A DNA stretch of 8,700 nucleotides, taken from Verrucomicrobia bacterium GWC2_42_7 (lineage in GTDB: Bacteria; Verrucomicrobiota; Verrucomicrobiia; Opitutales; GWC2-42-7-A). Each line of letters begins with the position of its first letter. Positions within the stretch are counted from its first letter, which is position 1. Location of the stretch: positions 1 through 8,700 of the forward strand of contig MIDO01000006.1 of the NCBI GenBank assembly GCA_001831055.1, given 5' to 3'. The notes under the pieces were generated by a model, which had not been told where the DNA came from, did no database searches, and saw nothing but the letters and a program-made list of their open reading frames with translations. The position numbers and the translations under genes were made by a program. This document shows positions 1 through 6,316 of the stretch, in pieces.

Positions 1-31
1 AAAAATCGCTAGATTTTTCTTAGGCGATAAT

Positions 32-97
32 CGCTTTTCTTTGGAAAGCGCGAAAACTTTTCTTTTCTTGTGAAAAGAAAGGTTTTCGCACCTTGTC
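32..97 (+). repeat. Family A two-hairpin repeat, copy A1
   Basis: A short hairpin (CGCTTT with AAAGCG, 32-50) is followed at once by an 18-base-pair stem, 50-67 paired with 72-89, with a four-base TTGT loop and a single G-T pair. The unit ends with CACCTTG. The same order (TTGGAAAGCGC, long stem, CACCTTG) recurs at A2 and, inverted, at A3. The stem is not followed by a T run, so it is better read as a dispersed repeat than as a classic terminator. Confidence 0.8.
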
Positions 98-195
98 TAT
101 TCTTTAATGTCTTATGCTATATCTTCAGGAAAGATCTTCATTTTTCCGAAAATAGGGTTTCTGGCGGTGTCCAGATTTTGATCGTCAGATAATAT

Positions 196-258
196 CGTTT
201 TTGTTTGGAAAGCGCAAAACCCTTTCTTTTTTCGCAAAAAGAAAGGGTTTTGCACCTT
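196..258 (+). repeat. Family A two-hairpin repeat, copy A2
   Basis: Same design as A1. A short stem-forming segment (CGTTTT with AAAGCG) precedes a perfect 18-base-pair stem, 214-231 with 236-253, and CACCTTG. Its arms differ from A1 (GCAAAACCC against GCGAAAACT) but the differences are matched on the opposite arm, so pairing is kept. Its right end lies about 40 bases beyond the secG stop codon. Confidence 0.8.
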
Positions 259-298
259 GCATCTCAATATAATTAACGATAGGAGCGTCTCAATTTAC

Positions 299-1036
299 TT
301 AAGGTTCTCGGATGGAAGGGTGATGGGGAGCGAGACCGTTGGACGGTTTATCCTCAGCCCGAATTTGACTGTTTTTCTCTGTATCATTAGAGAGAGGGCT
401 CAGAGAAGTTTTTGCGTCGTCTGAGTGGGTCCCTTGGTCTGCATCCTTAGCTATAGCAGGTTGTGTGTCTAATTTAAATACCGTAGGGGCTGCAGGGGTG
501 CTTAATTTTTGTTCACTTGTTGTTTCTTCAGTTATTTTTTGATTTGTAACCTGTTGAACCTGAGTAGCTTCTTCTCCTTTTTCTTCTGTGGGCTCTTCTC
601 TTTTTAGAGAAATAGGTGCAATGGAATGGGTTGCCGGTTTTTGATCGACCGATATAGGCTGCTCTTGCTTATTCGAGACAGGTTGTGTTGGAATGTTATC
701 TTGACCTGTGAGAACACCTTTTTTCTTTGGTTTTTGAACAACATCAGTGATTTGCGGCAGGGAAGACTCTTCTTTGGCTCCCTTAGTTTTTACGTGAGCC
801 ATTCTGGTGAGAGCAAGCCCAAAGGCTGAGACAAAAAATAATACGCACAAAATAATAGTAAATTTACTTAGCTTAGATGAAGCCTCTCCGCCGAAAGCAG
901 ACTCAGCCATACCGCCTCCAAGGGCAGATCCCATGCTTGCGTTGGAGCTTGGTTTTTGTTGAAGAACAACTAAAACTATCAATGCGCAGAGCAATAACAA
1001 TAATATCGTAAAAAAATTGGTAAAAAATGACGCCAT
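299..1036 (-). CDS. secG: SecG-like preprotein translocase subunit with long C-terminal tail
   Basis: This is a 245-residue protein. SecG is the small membrane subunit that helps the SecYEG channel move unfolded proteins across the inner membrane. Residues 8-26 form a first membrane helix ending in LVVLQQ. Residues 27-57 are the Gly/Ser/Ala-rich loop typical of SecG (MGSALGGGMAESAFGG), and residues 59-77 are the second helix. That two-helix body is the normal extent of the family, which is usually about 70-120 residues. Here residues 79-245 add a low-complexity tail rich in Glu, Gln, Lys, Thr, Ser and Pro. With usual SecG topology this tail would be periplasmic. The ATG at 1036-1034 is the natural start because the first helix begins directly after it; no good ribosome binding site is seen. 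The gene stands alone between repeat-bearing spacers. The SecG body is well supported; the tail's role is unknown. Confidence 0.85.
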   Translation of the reverse strand: MASFFTNFFTILLLLLCALIVLVVLQQKPSSNASMGSALGGGMAESAFGGEASSKLSKFTIILCVLFFVSAFGLALTRMAHVKTKGAKEESSLPQITDVVQKPKKKGVLTGQDNIPTQPVSNKQEQPISVDQKPATHSIAPISLKREEPTEEKGEEATQVQQVTNQKITEETTSEQKLSTPAAPTVFKLDTQPAIAKDADQGTHSDDAKTSLSPLSNDTEKNSQIRAEDKPSNGLAPHHPSIREP

Positions 1037-1259
1037 ATCTGTTCAATTACAAAGGCTATCATATTGGCCTCTGGAAACCTAGAATCAAGACAAATTTTAT
1101 AAGAAATGTAAAAGGTGCGAGGCATAATTAGTTATAGTAAATTGTATTGAGAAGCGAGGTGTGAGAACCTTTCTTTTTGCGCGGCAAGAAAGGTTTTCGC
1201 GCTCTCCAAACAAAAACGAGACTACTTAACCATCAAAATTTTCTATCCCCCAAAAAATC
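1037..1259. other. Spacer between arnD and secG
   Basis: No gene is seen. It contains the inverted family A copy A3. On the minus strand upstream of secG there is a weak promoter-like pair, TTGATT (1088-1083) and TATGAT (1063-1058) with a 19-base gap, which is too poor to call. A run of T near the arnD stop (rc of about 1250-1257) has no stem before it. Confidence 0.5.
1155..1218 (-). repeat. Family A two-hairpin repeat, copy A3 (inverted)
   Basis: Read on the minus strand it starts with the short hairpin (CGTTTTTG...GAGAGCG, 1218-1200) and continues into the long stem, 1200-1186 paired with 1175-1161, which includes two G-T pairs, then ACCTCG. The flank before it (AAAATTTTGATGGTTAAG) resembles the flank before A2 (AGATTTTGATCGTCAG), so the homology extends beyond the hairpins. 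It lies about 40 bases after the arnD stop. Confidence 0.75.
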
Positions 1260-2156
1260 CTAAAGTCCCTGACACGCTAATAAGCCGGAGCGATTGGGAA
1301 TGGAGGATTGGATGAGCTCGCAAATGGGGATGGAGTGGGGATCTTTTAGTAGAGAGGAGGCGTACTCTTTTAGAGATACAAATTCCATTCCTGACGCTAA
1401 GGCTTTCTCTATGAAGGCATTAAATAGTTTAAATTTGGCTGAGCCTTCTAGTTCTGCATGGATGGTCAATACATTTAATGTATTTTTCATGATAGATAAG
1501 TAGTGATTTGGAATCGCGGACTCATCTAAAAATTCTGGGAGGCCTAGAAGTTCGTCGAGCGTGGGGAGGGTTGTGGGTATTTGGGGTGTTTTGAAGACAA
1601 TGTTGTTGATTCGCGGAAAAAAGGGGGAATGGCCTCTTGTATCGGAAGCGTAGAGTAAATTTGCTCTATCATAAGTAGTTAAGCTATTGGTGTTTGCTTG
1701 CCATCCAGGGGCACCGGCTGTCTGTGGTTTTTCTCCGAAAATTTTTTGAAATTCAGTTATTGCCTTTTGAAATTCTTGATCCACTTCGGCAGGGGTCATC
1801 TGATGGACGTAGTCTTGCCAACGGAAGTGATCATAACAATGGATGCCGACCTCAAATCCGTCGTCGCGCATTTGGCGCATGATCTTCGCATGGCGCTTAG
1901 CTATGTGAGGCGCAGGTAAGAGCGTTCCGGAGAGCAAAGTCTTCCAACCATACACCTGGGTAACTTTCGTTCTAGCTACCTTTTTGAAAAATCCTGGTCT
2001 AAATATCCGACAAATAGCTTTTCCTGTGTTATCGGGTCCAAAACTGAACAGAAATGTGGCAGGAATTTGATATTCTTTAAAAAGTTTTCCTAACGGCAAC
2101 ACGCCATTCGCCGTTCCCTGATCCGTATCGACATCTACTTTAATGGCTAATTTCAT
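1260..2156 (-). CDS. arnD: ArnD-like undecaprenyl-phosphate formamidoarabinose deformylase
   Basis: This is a 298-residue NodB-fold polysaccharide deacetylase. It resembles E. coli ArnD (about 296 residues) along its whole length, compared from memory. ArnD removes the formyl group from undecaprenyl-phosphate-linked 4-formamido-arabinose, before the sugar is put on lipid A. Visible landmarks are VDVDTDQGT at the N-terminus (Asp8, Asp10), FSFGPDNTGK, YGWKTLLSGT, HCYDH (His106, His110, metal pair), APGW (149-152), SDTRG (171-175), QIPTTLPTLDE, TIHAELEG (His233) and a C-terminal GLLACQGL ending like the E. coli protein. The catalytic set looks complete. The ATG at 2156-2154 is chosen over an upstream TTG at 2183 because it places VDVDT where ArnD has it. 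No signal peptide is seen, in keeping with a cytoplasmic-face enzyme. No other arn gene lies in the window. Confidence 0.87.
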   Translation of the reverse strand: MKLAIKVDVDTDQGTANGVLPLGKLFKEYQIPATFLFSFGPDNTGKAICRIFRPGFFKKVARTKVTQVYGWKTLLSGTLLPAPHIAKRHAKIMRQMRDDGFEVGIHCYDHFRWQDYVHQMTPAEVDQEFQKAITEFQKIFGEKPQTAGAPGWQANTNSLTTYDRANLLYASDTRGHSPFFPRINNIVFKTPQIPTTLPTLDELLGLPEFLDESAIPNHYLSIMKNTLNVLTIHAELEGSAKFKLFNAFIEKALASGMEFVSLKEYASSLLKDPHSIPICELIQSSIPNRSGLLACQGL

Positions 2157-2261
2157 TTTGAAATGTAAATATAGTAAATTCAAATTCTATTGACGATAGT
2201 AAAGCCCCCGCGAAAAGAAAGGTTTTCGCAACTTGTCGCCTCTCTTTTGCAGCATGCTATA
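2157..2261. other. Spacer between batE and arnD
   Basis: Short AT-rich spacer. It holds the partial family A repeat A4, which runs up to the batE stop codon. No convincing promoter or ribosome binding site for arnD is seen. Confidence 0.5.
2210..2237 (+). repeat. Partial family A repeat, copy A4
   Basis: Only the right half of the unit is present: GAAAAGAAAGGTTTTCGC followed by AACTTG. What remains can form just a short stem, GCGAAAA with TTTTCGC (2210-2216 and 2223-2229). The CAACTTG ending is shared with A7 rather than with A1 and A2. The copy ends about 25 bases before the batE stop. Confidence 0.65.
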
Positions 2262-2981
2262 CTATTGTCCCTTTTCCCTTATAAAACCGAGATTATTTTT
2301 TTGAATCCAACCTTCTTTATTTTTTGATAAGTGGGCGAAGAAGAAGCCGTTATATTCGGTTTTGACGGAGACCCTAGAGCCTTCTTCGATAGAGGAAGTG
2401 ACTTCGCTGGTGGGGGCGGGGGATGTTAATAAAGGTGTTTCTTTTTTGATAATGATGGCATCGTTAGCGTGTTTATGTGCCACTAGCAGGGGGATTGTCC
2501 CCAAGCAAAGAATGAGTGAAGCGGGGAAGTAGAAAAAGAATCTGTGTCTGAGTAACTTGTAGAATAATAAAGCCGCGATTAATGTCCAGAAGGCGAAGGA
2601 GGTAATCCATACCCACGTATCTATTGTTAATAACTGGAGAAGGGTGTCGCCAAACGTTGATTTTTCTTTAGCGAGGCCACTTTTTTTTCTGACATATTCC
2701 AAGTTTGTGAGGATACCTTTATTTCTTGGGTCTATTTGCAACGCTCTTTCGTATTCAAGGATTGCGGGCCCGATATTGCCATTTTGAAAATAAGCATTGC
2801 CCAGGTTAAATCGCAATGAACTAGATTCCCCTTGACTCAAGCAAGCCTGATAACTTTTGATAGCTGTTGTGAAATCCTGATGCATATAAGCATTATTGCC
2901 CTCGTCAAAAGAGGGATTTACTTGGGCCCAAATGGAATAGGTTTTTGTTAGCATTAAGAAGATGAGGATGCAGAATTTCAT
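2262..2981 (-). CDS. batE: BatE-like TPR and SH3-type membrane protein
   Basis: This is a 239-residue protein in the last position of the bat set. Residues 1-19 are a signal peptide (hydrophobic ILIFLMLTK, likely cut after a WAQ-like site). Residues 22-89 carry two TPR units (FNLGNAYFQNGNIGPAILEY and a following ALQIDPRNKG). Residues 124-142 and 148-166 are membrane helices, and residues 173-232 resemble a bacterial SH3 fold (LLTSPAP...GSRVSV...GWIQKNNLG). TPR, two helices and SH3 is the BatE arrangement. The TPRs would face the periplasm and bind partner proteins, probably other Bat proteins. The ATG overlaps the batD stop as ATGA, pointing to coupled translation. It ends in TAG right at a partial family A repeat. 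The family's molecular role is not settled. Confidence 0.82.
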   Translation of the reverse strand: MKFCILIFLMLTKTYSIWAQVNPSFDEGNNAYMHQDFTTAIKSYQACLSQGESSSLRFNLGNAYFQNGNIGPAILEYERALQIDPRNKGILTNLEYVRKKSGLAKEKSTFGDTLLQLLTIDTWVWITSFAFWTLIAALLFYKLLRHRFFFYFPASLILCLGTIPLLVAHKHANDAIIIKKETPLLTSPAPTSEVTSSIEEGSRVSVKTEYNGFFFAHLSKNKEGWIQKNNLGFIREKGQ

Positions 2982-4735
2982 AGTTTCTTCTGTAAGGAGG
3001 CTACGACTAGTTCTAATCGTTTAAAATCAGTTTCTATTTGATCTTTGGTCAGTTGATTGCGAGCAAATTTTAGTAAGTCATTGGATGCAATAATGGCTTC
3101 TAGATTCATTATTGTTTCGTCATCAACGAGTTGTGTTTTTAAAAAGTCTCTAACTTCCTCGAGTGTTGCGGCTGAATTGACCTGCAGCCATAGTCGGCTA
3201 GTTAGGGTTTGTATGATAGATTGGGTCGACGAATAGAATTGTTCGTAATGATCTTTTTTCTTGGCTTCAAGCAGCTTATTCCATTCTTTTTTTAATATTT
3301 TTTTAACAATGATCGAATGGGCAAATTTTTTATTAGAAAGGTATTTTTGTCGGCGCCGATTCCAGAATGCGAGGCAAAGGAGGACAGTAAAAAGGGCGCC
3401 CTGAATCCACCAGAAGAGATAACTATGGACGATAGATCCAGTTCTAGGATGTAATGTTTCCAGCCGTAACTTTATGGGAACGAGAGCATTTTCATTTATT
3501 TCTGACTTTTTAGCAACGGGTTGTAGCGTCGGCATGGGAACTTTTTCTCCAGCTTTGACTAAGATGGGATCGGTTTTTGCGAAAGCCAGTTCAATGTATT
3601 TTTCCTGATGGGGATCAAAGAAGTTAAAAGAAGCCTGTGGGAGAAGAAGGTTTCCTTTGTTTTGTGGAATTAAAACATATTCAAAAGTGAGCTCCCCTTC
3701 GAATTCGGATTCGTCCTTGGCTTTAAAGGTGCGTTTGGGGGGGTAAATTTTCCAATTGTCCTCATCAGAAAGATTAATTGCCTGGATTCGCTCGAAATTA
3801 CCTTTCCCTTCAAAGGAGAAGGAAACAGCCACAGGATCTCCTTCTTTGACTTCTTTTTCGGATAAAATGGGTTGTTTGAGTGTAAATTGGCCAATTGCGC
3901 CCTTGAATGTTGTGGGTTTTCCGGCCGTTGGGAACGGAAGAATCTCACAAGTCATTTCTTCCGTGTTTAAAGCAACTTCTCTAGTTGAAGGAGACCCTCC
4001 AAAGAATGGGAGGAATTGATCCTCATCCTGACCGGAAGGATCTATGGTAGTTGTTAGCAAATTCATCGAAAAGGATAGCGAATCATTTCCCGTCTTTAGG
4101 CAGGTAAGGGATCCTTGCCATTCCACTTGCGTAACGCTCGTTCCATCTACCTTGATTTCGGATTGATGAGGGTTGCCCAACTTTAATTTTGAAAAACTTG
4201 ATATAGCATTGCACTCAATCCTTGTATTTTCCCGTATTTCAATTTGTTTTCCGCACTTTAAAACCAGGTGGACGGGAATGACTTCTCCCACGAAGAATTT
4301 TTGTCTATCGGAAAAGAAATCAAGCCTTAATAATTTGTTTGGTGCAGCCTTTTTTACTGTGACTGACGCGGAAGGAATTTGATACTCTTGATCTCTAATT
4401 TTTACTGCAAATGCAGGTATTGTGAATTCTCCTTCTTTGGAGGGGACAATACTGAATTTCAAAATCTCTCGAATTTTTCTGACGCCATTGATGTTTTCTG
4501 TTGAGCTAACAGGTTTACAGCTAACGATTTTAAGTCCTTTAACTTTAGGGATATTGATAGTTCCGTGTATGCGCGTGCCAATGATTTCAATACAATAATA
4601 AGCGATATCACCTACAGGGACAACTTCTGGAGAAAAGTAAGTTTCAATGAAGATATCATCGGCTAATGCAGGAAGGCTCGTAACGAGCAGTATCAAAGCT
4701 ACTTTTCTTAGTAAACCTATGCAGCAACGATTCAT
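2978..4735 (-). CDS. batD: BatD (oxygen-tolerance family) anchored periplasmic protein
   Basis: This is a 585-residue BatD family protein. The ATG at 4735-4733 is preferred to a TTG four codons earlier, which would overlap the batC stop, because it gives a clean signal peptide: basic start (MNRCCIGLLRK), hydrophobic VALILLVTSLP, and a cut after ALA at about residue 25. Residues 26-430 are a beta-rich periplasmic region with repeated sandwich-like segments, typical openings being FSPEVVPVGD and FFSDRQKFFVGEVIPV. Residues 441-458 are a membrane helix (FWWIQGALFTVLLCLAFW) followed by NRRRQK. About 127 mostly helical residues then remain in the cytoplasm. batC ends five bases upstream and batE overlaps its stop by four bases, so the three genes are almost surely co-transcribed. 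The family is linked by name to Bacteroides aerotolerance, without a known biochemical activity. Confidence 0.9.
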   Translation of the reverse strand: MNRCCIGLLRKVALILLVTSLPALADDIFIETYFSPEVVPVGDIAYYCIEIIGTRIHGTINIPKVKGLKIVSCKPVSSTENINGVRKIREILKFSIVPSKEGEFTIPAFAVKIRDQEYQIPSASVTVKKAAPNKLLRLDFFSDRQKFFVGEVIPVHLVLKCGKQIEIRENTRIECNAISSFSKLKLGNPHQSEIKVDGTSVTQVEWQGSLTCLKTGNDSLSFSMNLLTTTIDPSGQDEDQFLPFFGGSPSTREVALNTEEMTCEILPFPTAGKPTTFKGAIGQFTLKQPILSEKEVKEGDPVAVSFSFEGKGNFERIQAINLSDEDNWKIYPPKRTFKAKDESEFEGELTFEYVLIPQNKGNLLLPQASFNFFDPHQEKYIELAFAKTDPILVKAGEKVPMPTLQPVAKKSEINENALVPIKLRLETLHPRTGSIVHSYLFWWIQGALFTVLLCLAFWNRRRQKYLSNKKFAHSIIVKKILKKEWNKLLEAKKKDHYEQFYSSTQSIIQTLTSRLWLQVNSAATLEEVRDFLKTQLVDDETIMNLEAIIASNDLLKFARNQLTKDQIETDFKRLELVVASLQKKL

Positions 4736-4740
4736 GTGTG

Positions 4741-5574
4741 TTACCAATTTTTTTGATTCTTTTTATGAGTGTTTGCTTTTTGATTATCAAAATCTTCAAG
4801 AGACAGTGGAAGTTTTTTTTCAGAATTTTTCATAACATCTAGCATGCGGGAAGCCTCTTCTTTTGTCATAGCTCCGGCTCTTTGCTCCTCTTTATCGGAG
4901 TCTTTATCAGCTGGTTGTTCATCCTGTTGTTGAGTTTCTCCTTTATTATCTTCCTTTTCTTGTCCTTCTTTGGAGTCCGTTTTATCCTCTTGTTTTTGTT
5001 GCTCTTTTCGAGAATTTGTTTCTTTCTGATCCCCTTGCTTCGGATCCTGTTTTTGCTGATCCTGTTTATCTTTATTCTTTTGTCCCTCTTTTTGGTTACT
5101 CTCTTGTTGCTGCTGCTGTTGTTCTTGTTGTTTTTTTAATTCTTCAAACAGCTTCTTCAATAGGTCATAATTAAATTTTGCCTCTTCGTTTTTAGGATTT
5201 AAGGAGAGAGCCTGTTCGAAATGTTTTAAGCCAGTCTCCCATTTTTTGAGAGCTTCTTGAGGATTTTGCTTTAGTAATTCCTCCCCTTGTTTGTAATGAG
5301 AGTCTCCCAGATTATAATAGGTTTTCTCTTGTAGATTAACGTCTTGCGTCTTTAATGTCTCTTGAAAATGCTTTCCCGCATCGTCCCACTTCCTTTGTTT
5401 ATACAAACTAGTTCCCAGATTATAATGGATTTTTGGATTTTCCGCATTTCCTTTCAGTTTTTGTTGGTAAAAAGTGGTCGCTTCCGCAAAATTCCCCTCC
5501 GCAAAGAGCTTTTCTCCTTTGCTAGAGATTTCAGGCCATGTAAGTAAACTTCCTAATAAAACTAAGTGCAGCAT
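4741..5574 (-). CDS. batC: BatC-like TPR protein with Gln/Lys/Glu-rich tail
   Basis: This 277-residue protein starts with a short hydrophobic segment (residues 2-13), which may be a weak signal or anchor. Residues 16-135 hold about three TPR units (GEKLFAEGNFAEATTFY, HYNLGTSLYKQRKWDDAGKH, HFEQALSLNPKNEEAKFNYD). Residues 145-233 are extremely low-complexity Gln, Lys, Glu and Asp. The C-terminus returns to ordinary sequence, with MTKEEASRMLDVMKNSEKK near 236-254, a segment common in BatC proteins. TPRs plus a charged tail before batD match BatC, a presumed scaffold for the other Bat proteins. No strong ribosome binding site precedes the ATG. The gene is separated from batB by 742 bases of repeats, so it may have its own promoter; a TATTAT-like box lies about 45 bases upstream but no good -35 box was found. 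Confidence 0.86.
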   Translation of the reverse strand: MLHLVLLGSLLTWPEISSKGEKLFAEGNFAEATTFYQQKLKGNAENPKIHYNLGTSLYKQRKWDDAGKHFQETLKTQDVNLQEKTYYNLGDSHYKQGEELLKQNPQEALKKWETGLKHFEQALSLNPKNEEAKFNYDLLKKLFEELKKQQEQQQQQQESNQKEGQKNKDKQDQQKQDPKQGDQKETNSRKEQQKQEDKTDSKEGQEKEDNKGETQQQDEQPADKDSDKEEQRAGAMTKEEASRMLDVMKNSEKKLPLSLEDFDNQKANTHKKNQKNW

Positions 5575-5695
5575 AATTTGGCGATCTTAATGAGGGATAT
5601 GTCCTTCTAAAAACTATAATAAAATAGATTGAGAATAAAGGCATTTTTACAGCCTAGATATGAAAGATATAGTTAATAGCATAGAGAATAGATAC

Positions 5696-5737
5696 GCAGA
5701 AACCCTTCTTTCTGAAGAAAAAAAGGTTTCCGCACCT
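5696..5737 (+). repeat. Imperfect family A hairpin, copy A5
   Basis: GCAGAAACCC pairs imperfectly with AAAGGTTTCCGC, with an A-C mismatch and bulges near the loop, followed by CACCTTC. The layout matches the long stem of A1 and A2, but the short leading hairpin is not recognisable. Confidence 0.55.
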
Positions 5738-5758
5738 TCCCAAGAAACACTTTTAATA

Positions 5759-5796
5759 ATCGCATAATCAAAACCTTACAGTTTTTATTATGCGAT
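5759..5796. repeat. 16-base-pair inverted repeat with six-base loop
   Basis: Arms 5759-5774 and 5781-5796 pair with a single C-T mismatch around the loop CTTACA (core CGCATAAT with ATTATGCG). Neither side is followed by a T run, so a terminator role is not supported. It has no obvious relation to the other families. Confidence 0.65.
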
Positions 5797-5928
5797 GGAT
5801 GAGAAGACGTCCTAAAACAAAATACTATATTCATTTTCAATACGCTTTACTAAACATAGGCAATAAAGTAACTACAACTCCTTTTCTCTCGCCGAAGAAA
5901 TTTTTTAGGATTTTACTGAGGCGACTTT

Positions 5929-5955
5929 CGCTTTTCTTGGGAAAGCGCGAAAACC
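5929..5955 (+). repeat. Partial family A repeat, copy A6 (left half)
   Basis: The short hairpin CGCTTTT...GAAAGCG and the start of the long arm, GCGAAAACC, match A1 closely. The sequence then departs, and the right arm is missing. About 10 bases on begins the segment related in inverse orientation to 138-161. This copy looks truncated or recombined. Confidence 0.6.
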
Positions 5956-6022
5956 TAGACTCCTCTAAAAACCCTATTTTTCGGAAAAAGATGTATTTAG
6001 GATATATTATGATTGAACTACG

Positions 6023-6063
6023 TCTGCGCTCAACAAGTTCTAAAAGAACTTGTTGAGCGCAGA
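6023..6063. repeat. Perfect 19-base-pair palindrome, hairpin arm of family B copy B3
   Basis: Arms 6023-6041 and 6045-6063 are perfectly complementary around a three-base AAA loop (outer bases TCTGCGC and GCGCAGA). On the minus strand it lies exactly 4 bases after the family B box at 6084-6068. No T run follows on either strand. Confidence 0.9.
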
Positions 6064-6086
6064 TTGTCTCCTTTTCGGAAGGGGTT

Positions 6087-6213
6087 CAGAAAAAGGTGAT
6101 TTCAATTTCTCGAGCAGGCGGACGAGGCGAACTCGACCGAGCGTACATACGTACGTGAGGGAGTGTGAGTCCGATGTCCAACACACTCGAACATTGAAAT
6201 CACCTTTTTTCTG
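6087..6213. repeat. Family D element: 127 bases, cloverleaf-like, MITE-like
   Basis: Terminal arms 6087-6106 (CAGAAAAAGGTGATTTCAAT) and 6193-6213 are complementary apart from one extra base. Three inner stems are possible: TCGAG with CTCGA (6110-6114, 6132-6136), CGTAC with GTACG around 6141-6154, and GAGTGTG with CACACTC (6161-6167, 6182-6188). The interior is much more GC-rich than its surroundings. Open frames across it are short and reflect the lack of stops in GC-rich sequence. It resembles a non-autonomous mobile element or a structured RNA; no clear target duplication is visible. Confidence 0.65.
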
Positions 6214-6271
6214 TCGGGGAAACGCTTTTATGCGACCAAAAGCAGTTTCCCCGCGATTTTTAGAGGTCTTC

Positions 6272-6311
6272 ACCTTTCTTTCTCCGCGAAAAAGAAAGGT
6301 TTTCGCAACTT
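6272..6311 (+). repeat. Family A repeat, copy A7, next to batB stop
   Basis: ACCTTTCTTT (6272-6281) pairs perfectly with AAAGAAAGGT (6291-6300), followed by TTTCGCAACTTG. The outer left arm has diverged. The ending CAACTTG is shared with A4, and like A4 it abuts the 3' end of a bat gene in the same orientation. Confidence 0.7.
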
Positions 6312-6316
6312 GGCAA

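Larger units (their letters stand above)
1..298. other. Repeat-filled spacer downstream of secG
   Basis: No credible gene is visible on either strand. The stretch holds two same-direction family A repeat units, annotated separately. Between them, around 138-161, lies a block containing TTTTTCCGAAAATAGGGTTT, which recurs in inverse orientation at about 5969-5992. Most or all of the spacer therefore appears to be built from dispersed repeats. The hairpin nearest the secG stop could slow or end transcription, but it is not followed by a T run on the minus strand. Confidence 0.7.
6023..6253 (-). repeat. Family B modular repeat, copy B3, split by family D element
   Basis: Read on the minus strand: a hairpin with GGGGAAACTGC and GCGTTTCCCC arms (6253-6215), then the inserted D element (6213-6087), then the box CCCCTTCCGAAAAGGAG (6084-6068), 4 bases, and the palindrome (6063-6023). 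Without D it has the same order as copy B1, whose box differs at only one base. Confidence 0.75.
5575..6316. other. Repeat cluster splitting the bat locus
   Basis: No gene is supported here. From low to high coordinates the stretch contains family A copy A5, a 16-base-pair hairpin (5759-5796), a left half of family A (A6), the block related to 138-161, and the family B copy B3 with the family D element inside it, then family A copy A7 six bases from the batB stop. Only about 5797-5890 and 5575-5690 lack obvious repeats; they are AT-rich and could carry a batC promoter. Confidence 0.7.

Noticed and set aside
50..253. Family A hairpins as classic rho-independent terminators
   Set aside because: Stems are strong, but no T run follows on either strand.
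2157..2183. TTG start giving nine extra residues to arnD
   Set aside because: The ATG at 2156 fits the family's N-terminus and length, and no ribosome binding site supports the TTG.
4736..4747. TTG start for batD overlapping the batC stop
   Set aside because: The ATG at 4735 gives a standard signal peptide start; the TTG only adds four residues before it.
4882..5139. 85-codon plus-strand frame rich in Leu, Phe and Ile that looks like membrane helices
   Set aside because: It is the reverse of the Gln/Lys/Glu-rich part of batC, which automatically reads as hydrophobic residues on the other strand.
5790..6056. 88-codon plus-strand open frame
   Set aside because: It runs through AT-rich spacer, partial repeat A6 and half of the B3 palindrome, with no protein-like features.
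6087..6213. Element D as a tRNA gene, given its cloverleaf-like fold
   Set aside because: The closing stem is about 20 pairs, the arms lack tRNA consensus bases, and no CCA-type end or anticodon arm can be placed.
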